A DNA stretch of 64,000 nucleotides, from contig NZ_VCNG01000010.1 of the NCBI RefSeq assembly GCF_006227205.1, positions 1-64,000 of the forward strand, read 5' to 3'. The notes below the pieces were generated by a model, which was given only the letters and a program-made list of their open reading frames with translations, was not told the DNA's origin and made no database searches. Every line of letters begins with the position of its first letter. Within the stretch, counting starts at the first letter, position 1. The stretch is from Pseudomonas sp. ICMP22404 (lineage in GTDB: Bacteria > Pseudomonadota > Gammaproteobacteria > Pseudomonadales > Pseudomonadaceae). The translations under genes were made by a program, and so were the position numbers. Below, one piece after another: positions 25,796 through 34,168 of the stretch.

Positions 25796-25990
25796 TTGGA
25801 ACCGCGCGTCGTTGAACTGGAAACCCACCTTAAGTACATCCGTCGAGACATGGATGAAATCCGCACCGATGTGAAGGTGATCCGACACAGACTGGCCTAT
25901 TCGGCCGGTGCGGCGGCGGTGATCGTCGGCCTCCTGGGCTGGATCGCGAACAGCCGTTTCGATCAACTGGTGATGCTGCTGTCGCGATAA
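25796..25990 (+). CDS. Small coiled-coil membrane protein
   Basis: 64 aa if translated from TTG 25796, which has a strong GGAGG six bases upstream. It opens LEPRVVELETHLKYIRRDMD, a heptad-like charged helix, and ends in one membrane helix (AYSAGAAAVIVGLLGWIA) and a short tail. Similar short helix-plus-membrane proteins are common in Pseudomonas and are sometimes called holin or XhlA-like; no phage genes are nearby. The frame is open from 25547, so longer forms (starts at 25610 or 25682) are possible. Confidence 0.6.
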   Translation: MEPRVVELETHLKYIRRDMDEIRTDVKVIRHRLAYSAGAAAVIVGLLGWIANSRFDQLVMLLSR

Positions 25991-26141
25991 AGGCGATGGA
26001 CACCACACTCGAACATCGACTTGGGTTGGAGTACAGCGCCTGCAGAGGTGGTGTTCCGTCTCACAAATACTGTTTATTTCTGATGACGTTCGTTGCCGTG
26101 AAAACGGCCGTCAGAAAAACCTGTATCTGCGAGACAGACCA

Positions 26142-27368
26142 CTAATCCAGGAGCTCGCTCAAGGGGATGAAGCTGATTTCGTCGCCCTCGACCAGCGTCT
26201 GCCCTTCGAGCACTTCGACCAGCCCTTCGGCCCACGCCGCACTGCGCAGCACACCGGAGCTCTGATTCCGGTAGATGATTGCCCGGCCGTTTTCCATGCG
26301 ACCTCGCAGGTATTCTCGCCGACTGCCAGGCTTGGCCCAGACAAACCCCGCCGGCACCTTGAACCTGAGCGGCGCCACCGATTGAACGCCTTGGCGTCGC
26401 AACAGGTAGGGCCTGGCCAGCAACGCAAAAGTCACCAGTGTCGAGGCAGGATTACCAGGCAAGCCTATGACCGGCACGCCGCGGAAGTGCCCAACCGTTA
26501 GCGGCTTCCCGGGTTTGATGGCGAGCTTCCAGAGTGTCAGCTCACCCTCCTCGCGCAGCACGACGCCCAGGAAGTCGGCTTCCCCGACCGATACACCACC
26601 GGTGGACAGGATCAGATCAACATCCGACAGCTGGGCCAAGCGGGCCCGGGTAGTCGGCAAGTCGTCCGGCAGGATACCTGCGTCGAGCACTTCACAACCC
26701 AGGCGCTGCAGCCAACCGCAGAGCAGCACACGGTTGCTGTTATAGATCTGGCCGGGGCCCAGCGGCTGGCCAGGCTCCACCAGTTCATCCCCCGTGGACA
26801 GGACCGCAACCCGGACCTTGCGAATCACGTCCAGGGATGCACAACCCAGGGATGCGGCCAGGCCCAGTTCGATCGGTCCCAAGCGAGTGCCGGCAGCCAG
26901 CACCTGTTCGCCAACGGTGGTTTCCTGTCCTTGAGGACGGATGTTCTGTCCACTGGCCAAGGGCTCGGTAAACCGCACTCGCTGGTCGCTTTCAACCAGG
27001 ACGTTTTCCTGCATTTCCACGCAGTCGGCCCCAGCGGGAACGGGTGCTCCCGTGAAAATCCGCGCGCAGGTCCCAGCAGCCAGCGGTTGCGGAGCCTGTC
27101 CGGCAAAGATCCGCTGGCTGACCACCAGCGGTTCACCCTTCCAGTCAGCCAGCCGCAACGCATAACCGTCCATGGCGCTGTTGGGCCACGGTGGCAGATC
27201 CAGGGTCGACACCAGATCCTGCGCCAGCACCCGCCCCTGTGCCTCAGCCAGCGGCAGGCGCTCACGCTGGGTCACCGGCGTGGCTGCCGCCATGGCGAGC
27301 AGTTGCTCCAATGCAACTTCCACAGCCATCAGGGCGCCGGTCTTGCCAGGTTTACCCACGGGATTCAC
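26142..27368 (-). CDS. moeA: Molybdopterin molybdenumtransferase MoeA
   Basis: Inserts molybdate into adenylylated molybdopterin, the last common step of Moco synthesis. The 408-aa protein has domain I (PPWPNSAMDGYALR, with conserved DGYA), the central domain (RIFTGAPVPAGADCVEMQEN) and domain III (VLSTGDELVEPGQPLGPGQI and STGGVSVGEADF), then the C-terminal barrel (GLPGNPAST). It overlaps the moaB end by 17 nt, indicating coupling. The start is GTG at 27368, with an ATG at 27329 as alternative; neither has a strong ribosome site. Confidence 0.95.
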   Translation of the reverse strand: MNPVGKPGKTGALMAVEVALEQLLAMAAATPVTQRERLPLAEAQGRVLAQDLVSTLDLPPWPNSAMDGYALRLADWKGEPLVVSQRIFAGQAPQPLAAGTCARIFTGAPVPAGADCVEMQENVLVESDQRVRFTEPLASGQNIRPQGQETTVGEQVLAAGTRLGPIELGLAASLGCASLDVIRKVRVAVLSTGDELVEPGQPLGPGQIYNSNRVLLCGWLQRLGCEVLDAGILPDDLPTTRARLAQLSDVDLILSTGGVSVGEADFLGVVLREEGELTLWKLAIKPGKPLTVGHFRGVPVIGLPGNPASTLVTFALLARPYLLRRQGVQSVAPLRFKVPAGFVWAKPGSRREYLRGRMENGRAIIYRNQSSGVLRSAAWAEGLVEVLEGQTLVEGDEISFIPLSELLD

Positions 27369-27891
27369 AAGGAGCCGCCTGTTTCAAATGGGCCACGAAG
27401 TTACAGGGGCGGTGCCGCGCATCCAGCTGCTCAGCGAGAATCCCGTCCCAGCCGGTGCGCACTGCGTTGGTAGACCCCGGCAAACAGCACACCAGCGTGC
27501 CGTTGGCCAGGCCCGCCAGTGCTCGAGACTGAACGGTGGAGGTGCCGATGTCCGCCACGGAAATCTGCCGGAACAACTCACCGAAACCGTCGACCTGCTT
27601 GTCCAGCAGGCACGCGACCGCTTCCGGGGTGCTGTCACGCCCGGTAAAGCCGGTGCCACCGGTGATCAGCACCACCTGCACCACCTCATCGGCAATCCAG
27701 GTCGCCACTTGTGCCCGAATCTTGTACAGATCATCTTTGAGCAGGACCCGCGCCGCCAGGTTATGCCCGGCCGCGCCGAGTCGATCGACGAAGACCTGTC
27801 CGGATGTGTCGGTTTCCAGGGTACGGGTATCACTGACAGTCAGCACCGCGATATTGAGCGGCACGAAAGGTACATCAGCCTTGGCTTTCAT
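27352..27891 (-). CDS. moaB: Molybdenum cofactor biosynthesis protein MoaB
   Basis: MogA/MoaB-family protein of 179 aa, which adenylylates molybdopterin. The family signature is VLITGGTGFTGRDSTPEAV, with TVSDTRTLETDTSG near the start and CLPGSTNAVRTGWD towards the end. It precedes moeA in a two-gene leftward operon and is divergent from mobA with a 78-bp gap. P. aeruginosa has a matching moeA2-moaB2-mobA arrangement. Confidence 0.95.
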   Translation of the reverse strand: MKAKADVPFVPLNIAVLTVSDTRTLETDTSGQVFVDRLGAAGHNLAARVLLKDDLYKIRAQVATWIADEVVQVVLITGGTGFTGRDSTPEAVACLLDKQVDGFGELFRQISVADIGTSTVQSRALAGLANGTLVCCLPGSTNAVRTGWDGILAEQLDARHRPCNFVAHLKQAAPCESRG

Positions 27892-27969
27892 AGGCTCGTC
27901 CAGTTGTAGGGGAAACAGCCCGGTGTTATATCACAGCGCTTCATTTTTTCGCCTGTGCGGAGACACACC

Positions 27970-28566
27970 ATGACCTCGAATACTGCCCTGCCATCTTGCT
28001 CCATCCTGCTGCTGGCCGGTGGCCGTGGACAACGCATGGGTGGGCAGGACAAGGGTTTGGTGGAATGGCAGGGCGAGCCGCTGATCGCCCATCTTCATCG
28101 CAAGACCCGCGCATTGAGCGATGACCTGATCATCTCCTGCAACCGCAACCCTGAACGTTACGCACGGTATGCCGATCGTTTGGTGCATGACGATGAAGGT
28201 GATTATCCCGGCCCCCTGGCAGGCATCCGGGCCGGCCTCAAGGCGGCAAGGCATCCGTATTTGCTGGTGCTGCCATGCGATGTACCGCAGATCGATGCCA
28301 GCCTGCTCGACAGCATGCGCACGATGGCCAGCCAGCATCCCCATGTACCGCTGATGGTGCGCCACGGCGAACATTGGGAGCCGCTGCTGTGCATCATTCC
28401 ACTGGCGTTGGCAACGGCTTTCGAAAAGGCCTGGAGCGAAGGCGAACGCAGCCCCGGCCGCATCATGCGCACGCTGCAGGCCGTCGCACTGCAATGCCCG
28501 GCCGACGATCCCCGCTTGGCGAACCTGAACACGCCGGAACTGTTGACGCGACATAAAGGCCACTAG
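27970..28566 (+). CDS. mobA: Molybdenum cofactor guanylyltransferase MobA
   Basis: Attaches GMP to Mo-molybdopterin to make the guanine dinucleotide cofactor used by DMSO-reductase-family enzymes. It has 198 aa, with the nucleotide-binding start ILLLAGGRGQRMGGQDKGLV, GPLAGIRAGLKAA and VLPCDVPQID. CGGAGA lies upstream of the ATG at 27970. The final codons and TAG stop (GGCCACTAG) coincide with the left terminus of a palindromic element. Confidence 0.95.
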   Translation: MTSNTALPSCSILLLAGGRGQRMGGQDKGLVEWQGEPLIAHLHRKTRALSDDLIISCNRNPERYARYADRLVHDDEGDYPGPLAGIRAGLKAARHPYLLVLPCDVPQIDASLLDSMRTMASQHPHVPLMVRHGEHWEPLLCIIPLALATAFEKAWSEGERSPGRIMRTLQAVALQCPADDPRLANLNTPELLTRHKGH

Positions 28567-28727
28567 TGGCCTGTGTGGCTAATTCGTTTACTCAACTTCG
28601 GCGCCAGGACTTGCCAGCCTGCGTTGCCATTCCTCGCCGTAGCGGGGCTACGACTCGTCATAGCGCCTTGCCCGGCAAGCCCTGGCACTCGAATTCGAGT
28701 ACTCGAATTAACCGTACAGGCCACTAG
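28558..28727. repeat. MITE-like imperfect palindrome at the mobA stop codon
   Basis: GGCCACTAG occurs at 28558 and again at 28719, flanking about 150 bp. The outer arms TGGCCTGTGTGGCTAATTCG (28567 onward) and the inverse of CGAATTAACCGTACAGGCCA match at most positions, and inner arms GCCAGGACTTGCC and GGCAAGCCCTGGC also pair, with a central CGTAGCGGGGCTACG hairpin. The whole unit can fold as one long stem. It has no coding capacity. It resembles a miniature inverted-repeat element; a family cannot be named. Confidence 0.7.
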
Positions 28728-28797
28728 CCAGGAACTTGCGTGCAATGTATACGTCTGAAGGTCAGTAACCTGAAGAATTCATTTTCGGAGAAACACC

Positions 28798-29019
28798 ATG
28801 ACACAACGGACCCTCGCCACTTTCATGCTCGCACTGGGCCTCGCCACTCTTGCCGGGTGCGCATCGCCTACAGTGATTACCTTGAATGACGGTCGCGAAA
28901 TCCAGGCCGTCGACACCCCAAAGTACGATGAAGACACTGGCTTCTACGAGTTCGAACAACTGGACGGCAAACATACCCGCGTGAACAAGGATCAGGTTCG
29001 CACCGTTAAAGATCTGTAA
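28798..29019 (+). CDS. YgdI/YgdR-family small lipoprotein
   Basis: 73-aa lipoprotein with signal peptide and lipobox LAGC (Cys20). The mature part is the typical small SH3-like YgdI/YgdR domain, with VITLNDGREIQAVDTPKYDE and GFYEFEQLDGKHTRVNKDQV. Residues after the cysteine are AS, which favours the outer membrane under the +2 rule. CGGAGA precedes the ATG. A clear terminator follows, so the gene is monocistronic. Function unknown; relatives are often stress-induced. Confidence 0.92.
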   Translation: MTQRTLATFMLALGLATLAGCASPTVITLNDGREIQAVDTPKYDEDTGFYEFEQLDGKHTRVNKDQVRTVKDL

Positions 29020-29044
29020 GCTCTGACGCCGCAACCCGATACAG

Positions 29045-29076
29045 AAAAGCCCGCAATGCAACATTGCGGGCTTTTT
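29045..29076 (+). terminator. Rho-independent terminator of the YgdI-like gene
   Basis: A 14-bp stem AAAAGCCCGCAATG/CATTGCGGGCTTTT with a 3-nt loop ends in a T-run. It may serve both directions, since the convergent pseudouridine synthase gene stops at 29099. Confidence 0.92.
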
Positions 29077-29098
29077 GTTGGCGGCTGGAAAGCCGAAA

Positions 29099-29989
29099 TT
29101 ACCACTGCAGCGTAATACCGCTCTCGAACATGCGCTCCTCACCCGTGACCGGATCAATGAAACGCAACCCCTGAGCCAGCAGTTTAAGGGGATTGGCGTA
29201 ATCATCCTCTGCATCCCTGAGCACGCCAGGGTAGAACGGGTCGTTGCAGATTCCCGCCCCCAGGGCATTCATATGAACCCGTAACTGATGCTTCTTGCCG
29301 GTGACCGGAGACAGGCCGTAGCGCCATAGCTCGCCATTCCTTTCCAGGATTTCGATGGCCGTTTCGGTATTCGGTTCGCCCGGTCCTTCCTGCATCCTGA
29401 AGAACGGGTCGCCATCGATCATCCGGCTTCTATGCACTCGCGGAAAGGTCAGCTGAGGCAACGCACGGGCAATGGCCTGGTAGCGTTTCTCTATCTGTCG
29501 CGTTGGAAACAATGACTGGTAAGCCGATCGGCTCTGGGGGTTGGCCGAAAACAGCACCAGACCGGCCGTGTGCCGGTCAATCCGGTGCAAGGGCACCAGA
29601 TGAGGATTGTCCAGCCGCCGGATCAGCCGTCGCAACAGGGTTTGCTCGACATATTCCCCCGCCGGAGTGACAGGCAGGAAATGCGGTTTGTCCGCCACCA
29701 CCAGATGCTCGTCCGCGTACAGGATCGACTCCACGACCGGGATCGGCTTCTCGTCGGGTACTTCGCGAAAATAATGAATGCGCAAGCCTTCACGGTACGG
29801 CAAATCGACAGGAATCGCCTTGCCCTCAGCATCCAGAACCCGGCCCCGGGCAATCCGATCCAGCCACTGCTCGCGGCTGATGGCGCTGAAATGCTCGCAC
29901 AGGCATTCCAGCACGGTCTGCCAGGAACCGGGGGGCAGGTACAACGTGCTGGCCTGATGGTGTGCAGCGGTAAACGATGAACCGGACAT
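29099..29989 (-). CDS. RluA-family pseudouridine synthase
   Basis: RNA pseudouridine synthase of about 296 aa. The catalytic motif is HRIDRHTAGLVLF, with the aspartate in the HRxD position, preceded by DEHLVVADKPHFLPVTP and followed by EKRYQAIAR and the late KKHQLRVHMNALG. An N-terminal S4-like segment (about 30-70) is present. This pattern is closest to the RluA-like family often labelled TruC/RluD-like; the target uridine cannot be named. The start at 29989 (MSGSSFTAAHH) has a weak AAGAG; the frame is open 21 codons further. Confidence 0.88.
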   Translation of the reverse strand: MSGSSFTAAHHQASTLYLPPGSWQTVLECLCEHFSAISREQWLDRIARGRVLDAEGKAIPVDLPYREGLRIHYFREVPDEKPIPVVESILYADEHLVVADKPHFLPVTPAGEYVEQTLLRRLIRRLDNPHLVPLHRIDRHTAGLVLFSANPQSRSAYQSLFPTRQIEKRYQAIARALPQLTFPRVHRSRMIDGDPFFRMQEGPGEPNTETAIEILERNGELWRYGLSPVTGKKHQLRVHMNALGAGICNDPFYPGVLRDAEDDYANPLKLLAQGLRFIDPVTGEERMFESGITLQW

Positions 29990-30060
29990 CGGACACTCTT
30001 GAACATTTTGCGGGGCCACATTATCCGACAGTCGCACCAGCCAGCCCAGCAATGATTACC

Positions 30061-30378
30061 TCACGCCGGAACAGAGGCCACTGCTGCCGCCTCGGTGAAC
30101 TCCTTCAACCAACGCAGCACCTCCACCGCCTCCCAGCGACCTGGGTCGTACAACGCATACAACAGCCCCTGATAACCCACCACATCCAGTTGCTTGTGAT
30201 AGCCGGCACGCTGGAACAGCGCTTCGATCTCAGCGAAACAGGTGTTGAAATGCAATTTGTTGAAGGGTGTCTTGCCTTCGGTCACCAACCCGTCCAGGCG
30301 CAGTTCCAGGACGGCTTCGCGGACAACGTCTACGGACATCCTGTTCACGCTGTTCTTCAATTGTTCGACATTGACCAA
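30061..30378 (-). CDS. Hypothetical protein (105 aa)
   Basis: Not recognised. A soluble alpha/beta protein of 105 aa if begun at TTG 30378, which has GGAG eight bases upstream, or 115 aa from an ATG at 30408 without a ribosome site. The N-terminal half (VEQLKNSVNRMSVDVVREAV) is helical, and the centre has an aromatic stretch (GYQGLLYALYDPGRWEAVEVL). It is transcribed towards the pseudouridine synthase gene, 71 bp away, and may be cotranscribed with it. No cofactor motif. Confidence 0.65.
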   Translation of the reverse strand: MVNVEQLKNSVNRMSVDVVREAVLELRLDGLVTEGKTPFNKLHFNTCFAEIEALFQRAGYHKQLDVVGYQGLLYALYDPGRWEAVEVLRWLKEFTEAAAVASVPA

Positions 30379-30470
30379 GGGGTGCACTCCAGATAGCTGT
30401 ATGAACATACAGTAACCGAATGCAGCCTTTTCGCCAATGGCGACGTGGGGACACGATGAACGGAAGGGTG

Positions 30471-30731
30471 TCAGCGCAGGAAGGCGACTACCTGATCGGC
30501 GTCAAAAGGCCAGTCAAGTTCGACACCGGTATCGACCCGGCGCAGCACCGGGATGCGCAGTCCATAGGTGTCGATCAACGCCTCGCTCTCCGGACCATCA
30601 CCGATATCCACCAGCTCTACGAGCAAGCCATGGTCAACGAAAGGCATCAGCACACCCTCAGCGATCTCACAGAGATGACAACCCACGGTACCGAACAGTT
30701 GGCATTCAGGAAGCATGGCTGGTAGACCCAT
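30471..30731 (-). CDS. Glutaredoxin-like protein (DUF836)
   Basis: Small thioredoxin-fold protein of about 86 aa. The redox motif is CHLC in LFGTVGCHLCEIAEG, followed by a VELVDIGDG strand and the cis-proline segment GLRIPVLRRVD. DUF836 members resemble glutaredoxins but their partners are unknown. The start may be the ATG at 30716 (MLPECQLFGT) or 30731; neither has a strong ribosome site. It is divergent from the Kef-type antiporter, a family often under glutathione control. Confidence 0.82.
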   Translation of the reverse strand: MGLPAMLPECQLFGTVGCHLCEIAEGVLMPFVDHGLLVELVDIGDGPESEALIDTYGLRIPVLRRVDTGVELDWPFDADQVVAFLR

Positions 30732-30894
30732 AAGAGATAGACGGTCATTCTAGGCGCGCCCTCGAAAACCGTCGAGTCGGGTCTCCGCATCAGCAAAACG
30801 CTGATGCAAATCACTGAACACAAATGCCTTTTCGACAACCCTGGTCAGCTTTCCCCTTCTACGCTGTGTACCAAGCCTTGAAACGGAGTGTCCC

Positions 30895-32607
30895 TTGTTT
30901 GCCAACCTGCTGATCATTCTCGCCTCGTCACTGGTGGTCATCGCCCTGTTCAGGCGATTGCACCTGCCACCGGTGTTGGGCTACCTGTGCGTCGGGTTGG
31001 CCATAGGCCCTACCGCCCTGGACTGGGTGAATGACAGCGAAGAACTGCCGGACCTGGCCGAGCTCGGGGTGGTGTTCCTGTTGTTTTCGTTGGGGCTGGA
31101 ATTCTCCCTGTCCAGGATGCTCGACCTGCGCCGGGTGGTGTTCGGCCTCGGCAGCCTCCAGGTGGTGTGTTCGGGAGCGCTCCTGGGCGTGCTGCTGGTA
31201 CTCTGCGGCGCGCCGGTATTGGCCGCGTTGCTGCTCGGGGCCGGACTGGCGCTGTCGTCGACTGCCATTGTCAGCAAGGAGCTGACCAGCCTTGGGGAAA
31301 TCTTCAGCAGCCACGGGCAGAACGCCATTGGCGTGCTGCTGTTCCAGGACGTTGTCGCGGTGCTGTTGCTGACCCTGGTACCGGTGTTCGCCGGCGGCAG
31401 TTCGCAGGCGTGGTATTGGGCCTTGCCCCTGACACTGGGCAAGACGCTGGTCCTGTTCGGTGGGTTGCTGCTGGCCAGCCGCCTGCTGCTGCCACGCCTG
31501 TTCCATGAAGTCGCCGCCTCTCGCTCCGCCGAATTGTTCGTGCTGCTGGCCTTGGTGATCGTGTTGCTGACCGCCTGGCTGACCCATCTACTGGGCCTCT
31601 CACCGGCCCTGGGGGCATTCCTGGCGGGCATGCTGCTGGGGGAAAGTCATTACCGCCACCAGATCGAAGCCGATATCCGCCCGTTCCGCGACATCCTGCT
31701 GGGGTTGTTCTTCGTCAGCATCGGCATGCTGATCGACCTGCAACTGTTCGTCGATGACGGCTTGCTGATCCTCGGGTTGACCCTGGGACTGATGCTCATC
31801 AAGGGCTGCGTGGTCGCCATCCTGGTGAAATGGCACGGCAGCGACGGTGAAACCGCCTGGCGCAGCGGCCTGGCCCTGGCCCAGGGCGGCGAATTCTGTT
31901 TTGCCTTGATGGCACTGATGCAACAGAACCGCCTCATGCCCGCCGACATCGGTGGCCTGCTGCTGGCGGCGACGTTCTGTTCAATGCTGCTCACGCCACT
32001 CTTGCTGCGGGCCGCACCCACCATAGCCGCACGCCTGCATCGCAAACCCAACGAAGCAGCGCAACTGGACCAGATCAACGCGCTGAACGCGGGCCTCTCG
32101 GATCACGTCGTCATTTGTGGATACGGACGCGTCGGCCAGTCCATCGGACGGTTTCTGCGTCGGGAAGGCCAGGCTTTCGTCGCCCTGGACGATGACCCGG
32201 TCATCATCCAGGAAGCCACCGTCGGGGAAAGCAGTGTGCATTACGGGGATTCGAGACGAGGAGACCTGCTGGCCGCCGTGGGGCTGAGCCGCGCACGATT
32301 ACTGGTGATCGCGGTCGACAAGACCGACATCGCCTTGACCGTGCTCAGGGCGGCCCGGCGGGTCAACCCGCAGGTCCCGATCCTGGTGCGCACCCGCGAC
32401 GACAGTCAACTGGCCGAGTTGCAGGCCGCCGGGGCCAGCGAAGTGGTCCCGGAACTGCTGGAGTCGAGCCTGATGCTGGCCTCCCACGCCCTGATCATGC
32501 TCGGGCTGCCGGAACAAGAGGTCCGACAGCACGTGGATCAGGTCCGTCACGATCGCTATCGCCTGTTACATGGTTTTTATCCCGGTAACCAGGACAAGGA
32601 CGCGTGA
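30895..32607 (+). CDS. Kef-type K+/H+ antiporter (CPA2 family)
   Basis: Monovalent cation:proton antiporter of 570 aa. An N-terminal domain of about 12 membrane helices (LGLEFSLSRML, LALSSTAIVSKEL, FQDVVAVLLLTL) is followed by a TrkA-N/RCK domain starting HVVICGYGRVGQSIGRFLR (about residue 401) with dinucleotide-binding Rossmann glycines. KefB and KefC are glutathione-gated; whether this protein is cannot be read from the sequence, and no KefF/KefG-type ancillary gene is adjacent. The start is TTG with CGGAG six bases upstream. It ends 4 bp from the convergent amt stop. Confidence 0.9.
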   Translation: MFANLLIILASSLVVIALFRRLHLPPVLGYLCVGLAIGPTALDWVNDSEELPDLAELGVVFLLFSLGLEFSLSRMLDLRRVVFGLGSLQVVCSGALLGVLLVLCGAPVLAALLLGAGLALSSTAIVSKELTSLGEIFSSHGQNAIGVLLFQDVVAVLLLTLVPVFAGGSSQAWYWALPLTLGKTLVLFGGLLLASRLLLPRLFHEVAASRSAELFVLLALVIVLLTAWLTHLLGLSPALGAFLAGMLLGESHYRHQIEADIRPFRDILLGLFFVSIGMLIDLQLFVDDGLLILGLTLGLMLIKGCVVAILVKWHGSDGETAWRSGLALAQGGEFCFALMALMQQNRLMPADIGGLLLAATFCSMLLTPLLLRAAPTIAARLHRKPNEAAQLDQINALNAGLSDHVVICGYGRVGQSIGRFLRREGQAFVALDDDPVIIQEATVGESSVHYGDSRRGDLLAAVGLSRARLLVIAVDKTDIALTVLRAARRVNPQVPILVRTRDDSQLAELQAAGASEVVPELLESSLMLASHALIMLGLPEQEVRQHVDQVRHDRYRLLHGFYPGNQDKDA

Positions 32608-32611
32608 CGAC

Positions 32612-33820
32612 TCAGTCCTGGCTGACCGCACCGATCTTGTGAATCGACAGGTCAGCGCCGTAATACTCTTCTTCCTGAGACAAGCGCAGCCCCAACAGCC
32701 CCTTGATCACGCCGTAGACCGCGAACCCGCCGGCCAATGCGATGACAATGCCCAGGGCAGTGCCGATCAGTTGGCTGACCAGGCTGACCCCACCCAGGCC
32801 GCCCAGGGCGTCCTGGCCAAAGATGCCGCAAGCAATGCCACCCCAGACGCCACACAAGCCATGCAAGGGCCAGACACCGAGCACGTCGTCGATTTTCCAC
32901 TTACCCTGGGCCGCGGTGAAACACCAGACGAACAAGGCGCCCGCAATGGCACCGGTCGCCAGCGCGCCTACCGGGTGCATCAGGTCGGAACCGGCACAGA
33001 CCGCCACCAGCCCGGCCAGCGGACCGTTGTGCAGGAAGCCTGGGTCGTTGCGTCCAACGAGCAATGCCGCCACGGTACCGCCGACCATGGCCATCAACGA
33101 ATTGACCGCCACCAATCCGCTCACCCCTGGCAGGGTCTGGGCGCTCATCACGTTGAAACCGAACCAGCCGACAATCAGGATCCACGAACCCAAGGCCAGG
33201 AATGGAATGCTCGATGGCGCGAACGCTACCAGGCGCCCCTCCCGGTAACGGCCGTTACGAGGCCCGAGCAGAAGCACGGCCGCCAGCGCCAGCCAGCCAC
33301 CCATGGCATGTACCACCACGGAGCCGGCAAAATCGTGGAAACCGGCACCAAAGCGAGTCTGCAACCAGGCTTGCAGGCCGAAATTACCATTCCAGACCAC
33401 GCCTTCGAAGAAGGGGTACACGAATGCCACGATCAACACCGTGGCGCACAGCTGCGGCGCAAAACGTGCACGTTCGGCAATACCGCCGGAGATGATCGCC
33501 GGGATGGCGGCAGCGAAGGTCAGCAGGAAAAAGAACTTCACCAGGCTGTAGCCATGATCGGTGCTCAGCACTGCGGCCGGCTGCAGGAACGTCACGCCGT
33601 AGGAAATCCAGTAACCTATGAAGAAATAGGCCAGGGTCGAGACGGCAAAATCGCTGAGGATTTTCGACAGCGCGTTGACCTGGTTTTTTTGCCGGACAGT
33701 TCCAACTTCCAGGAACGCAAAGCCGGCATGCATGGCCAGGACCATGACCGCACCGAGCAGGATGAACAGGGTGTTGGAGCTGTGGACCAGATTGTCCACG
33801 GCACTTTGCATATTTTCCAT
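32612..33820 (-). CDS. amt: Ammonium transporter (AmtB family)
   Basis: Inner-membrane ammonium channel of 402 aa with 11 predicted helices. Diagnostic segments are FHDFAGSVVVHAMGGWLALA (central histidine region), LGSWILIVGWFGFN and VWPLHGLCGVWGGIACGIFG (second pore histidine). No cleavable signal peptide is evident. No glnK gene accompanies it, so it is probably a second, unlinked Amt. The upstream region holds nested GCACC/GGTGC inverted repeats resembling NtrC half-sites. Confidence 0.93.
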   Translation of the reverse strand: MENMQSAVDNLVHSSNTLFILLGAVMVLAMHAGFAFLEVGTVRQKNQVNALSKILSDFAVSTLAYFFIGYWISYGVTFLQPAAVLSTDHGYSLVKFFFLLTFAAAIPAIISGGIAERARFAPQLCATVLIVAFVYPFFEGVVWNGNFGLQAWLQTRFGAGFHDFAGSVVVHAMGGWLALAAVLLLGPRNGRYREGRLVAFAPSSIPFLALGSWILIVGWFGFNVMSAQTLPGVSGLVAVNSLMAMVGGTVAALLVGRNDPGFLHNGPLAGLVAVCAGSDLMHPVGALATGAIAGALFVWCFTAAQGKWKIDDVLGVWPLHGLCGVWGGIACGIFGQDALGGLGGVSLVSQLIGTALGIVIALAGGFAVYGVIKGLLGLRLSQEEEYYGADLSIHKIGAVSQD

Positions 33821-34168
33821 GGTGTTGGCAGACCTGAAAAAGTTGAAGAAGCACCGAAGCGGTTCGCCCCACCTGTCAACGCACCAAGTTGAAACAGTTC
33901 GCTTACTGGCCGGAGGCCAACGAACCGCTTTGGTGCGTTAAAAATGGCAATGCGACGTTCCGCTGCGGGGTGCTTCGCGGGTTTTGATTATTTGGGTTAA
34001 GGTTTTGCGGGCTGCGCCCAGCTTCAGCGCAGTAGCGCGGGACGACGCACCAGTACATGGCAGAACCTTGGGCCAAAACCGAGCAAAAGTTGTACCAGTC
34101 ACTTTCACTGAACCTTCCGGCAAGGCTCATACTCGAACGCTTCAGACGTCATTTACGGAGACTCACCC
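33821..34168. promoter_or_regulatory. 348-bp divergent region upstream of amt, with inverted repeats
   Basis: No gene is supported. GCACCGAAGCGGTTCG (33851-33866) and CGAACCGCTTTGGTGC (33921-33936) form an inverted repeat with one mismatch and 54-bp spacing. A third GCACCAAG at 33881 also pairs with the right arm (AACGCACCAA/TTGGTGCGTT). NtrC sites contain TGCACC/GGTGCA half-sites, so nitrogen control of amt is plausible. I found no good GG-N10-GC sigma-54 promoter. Confidence 0.5.

Noticed and set aside
26130..26146. LexA-like box CTGTATCTGCGAGACAG downstream of moeA
   Set aside because: The CTG and CAG ends are 11 bp apart instead of 10, and the site lies at the 3' end of moeA with no gene start nearby.
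33821..34168. Sigma-54 promoter for amt
   Set aside because: I searched for GG-N10-GC at the expected place and found only imperfect spacings (N8, N11).
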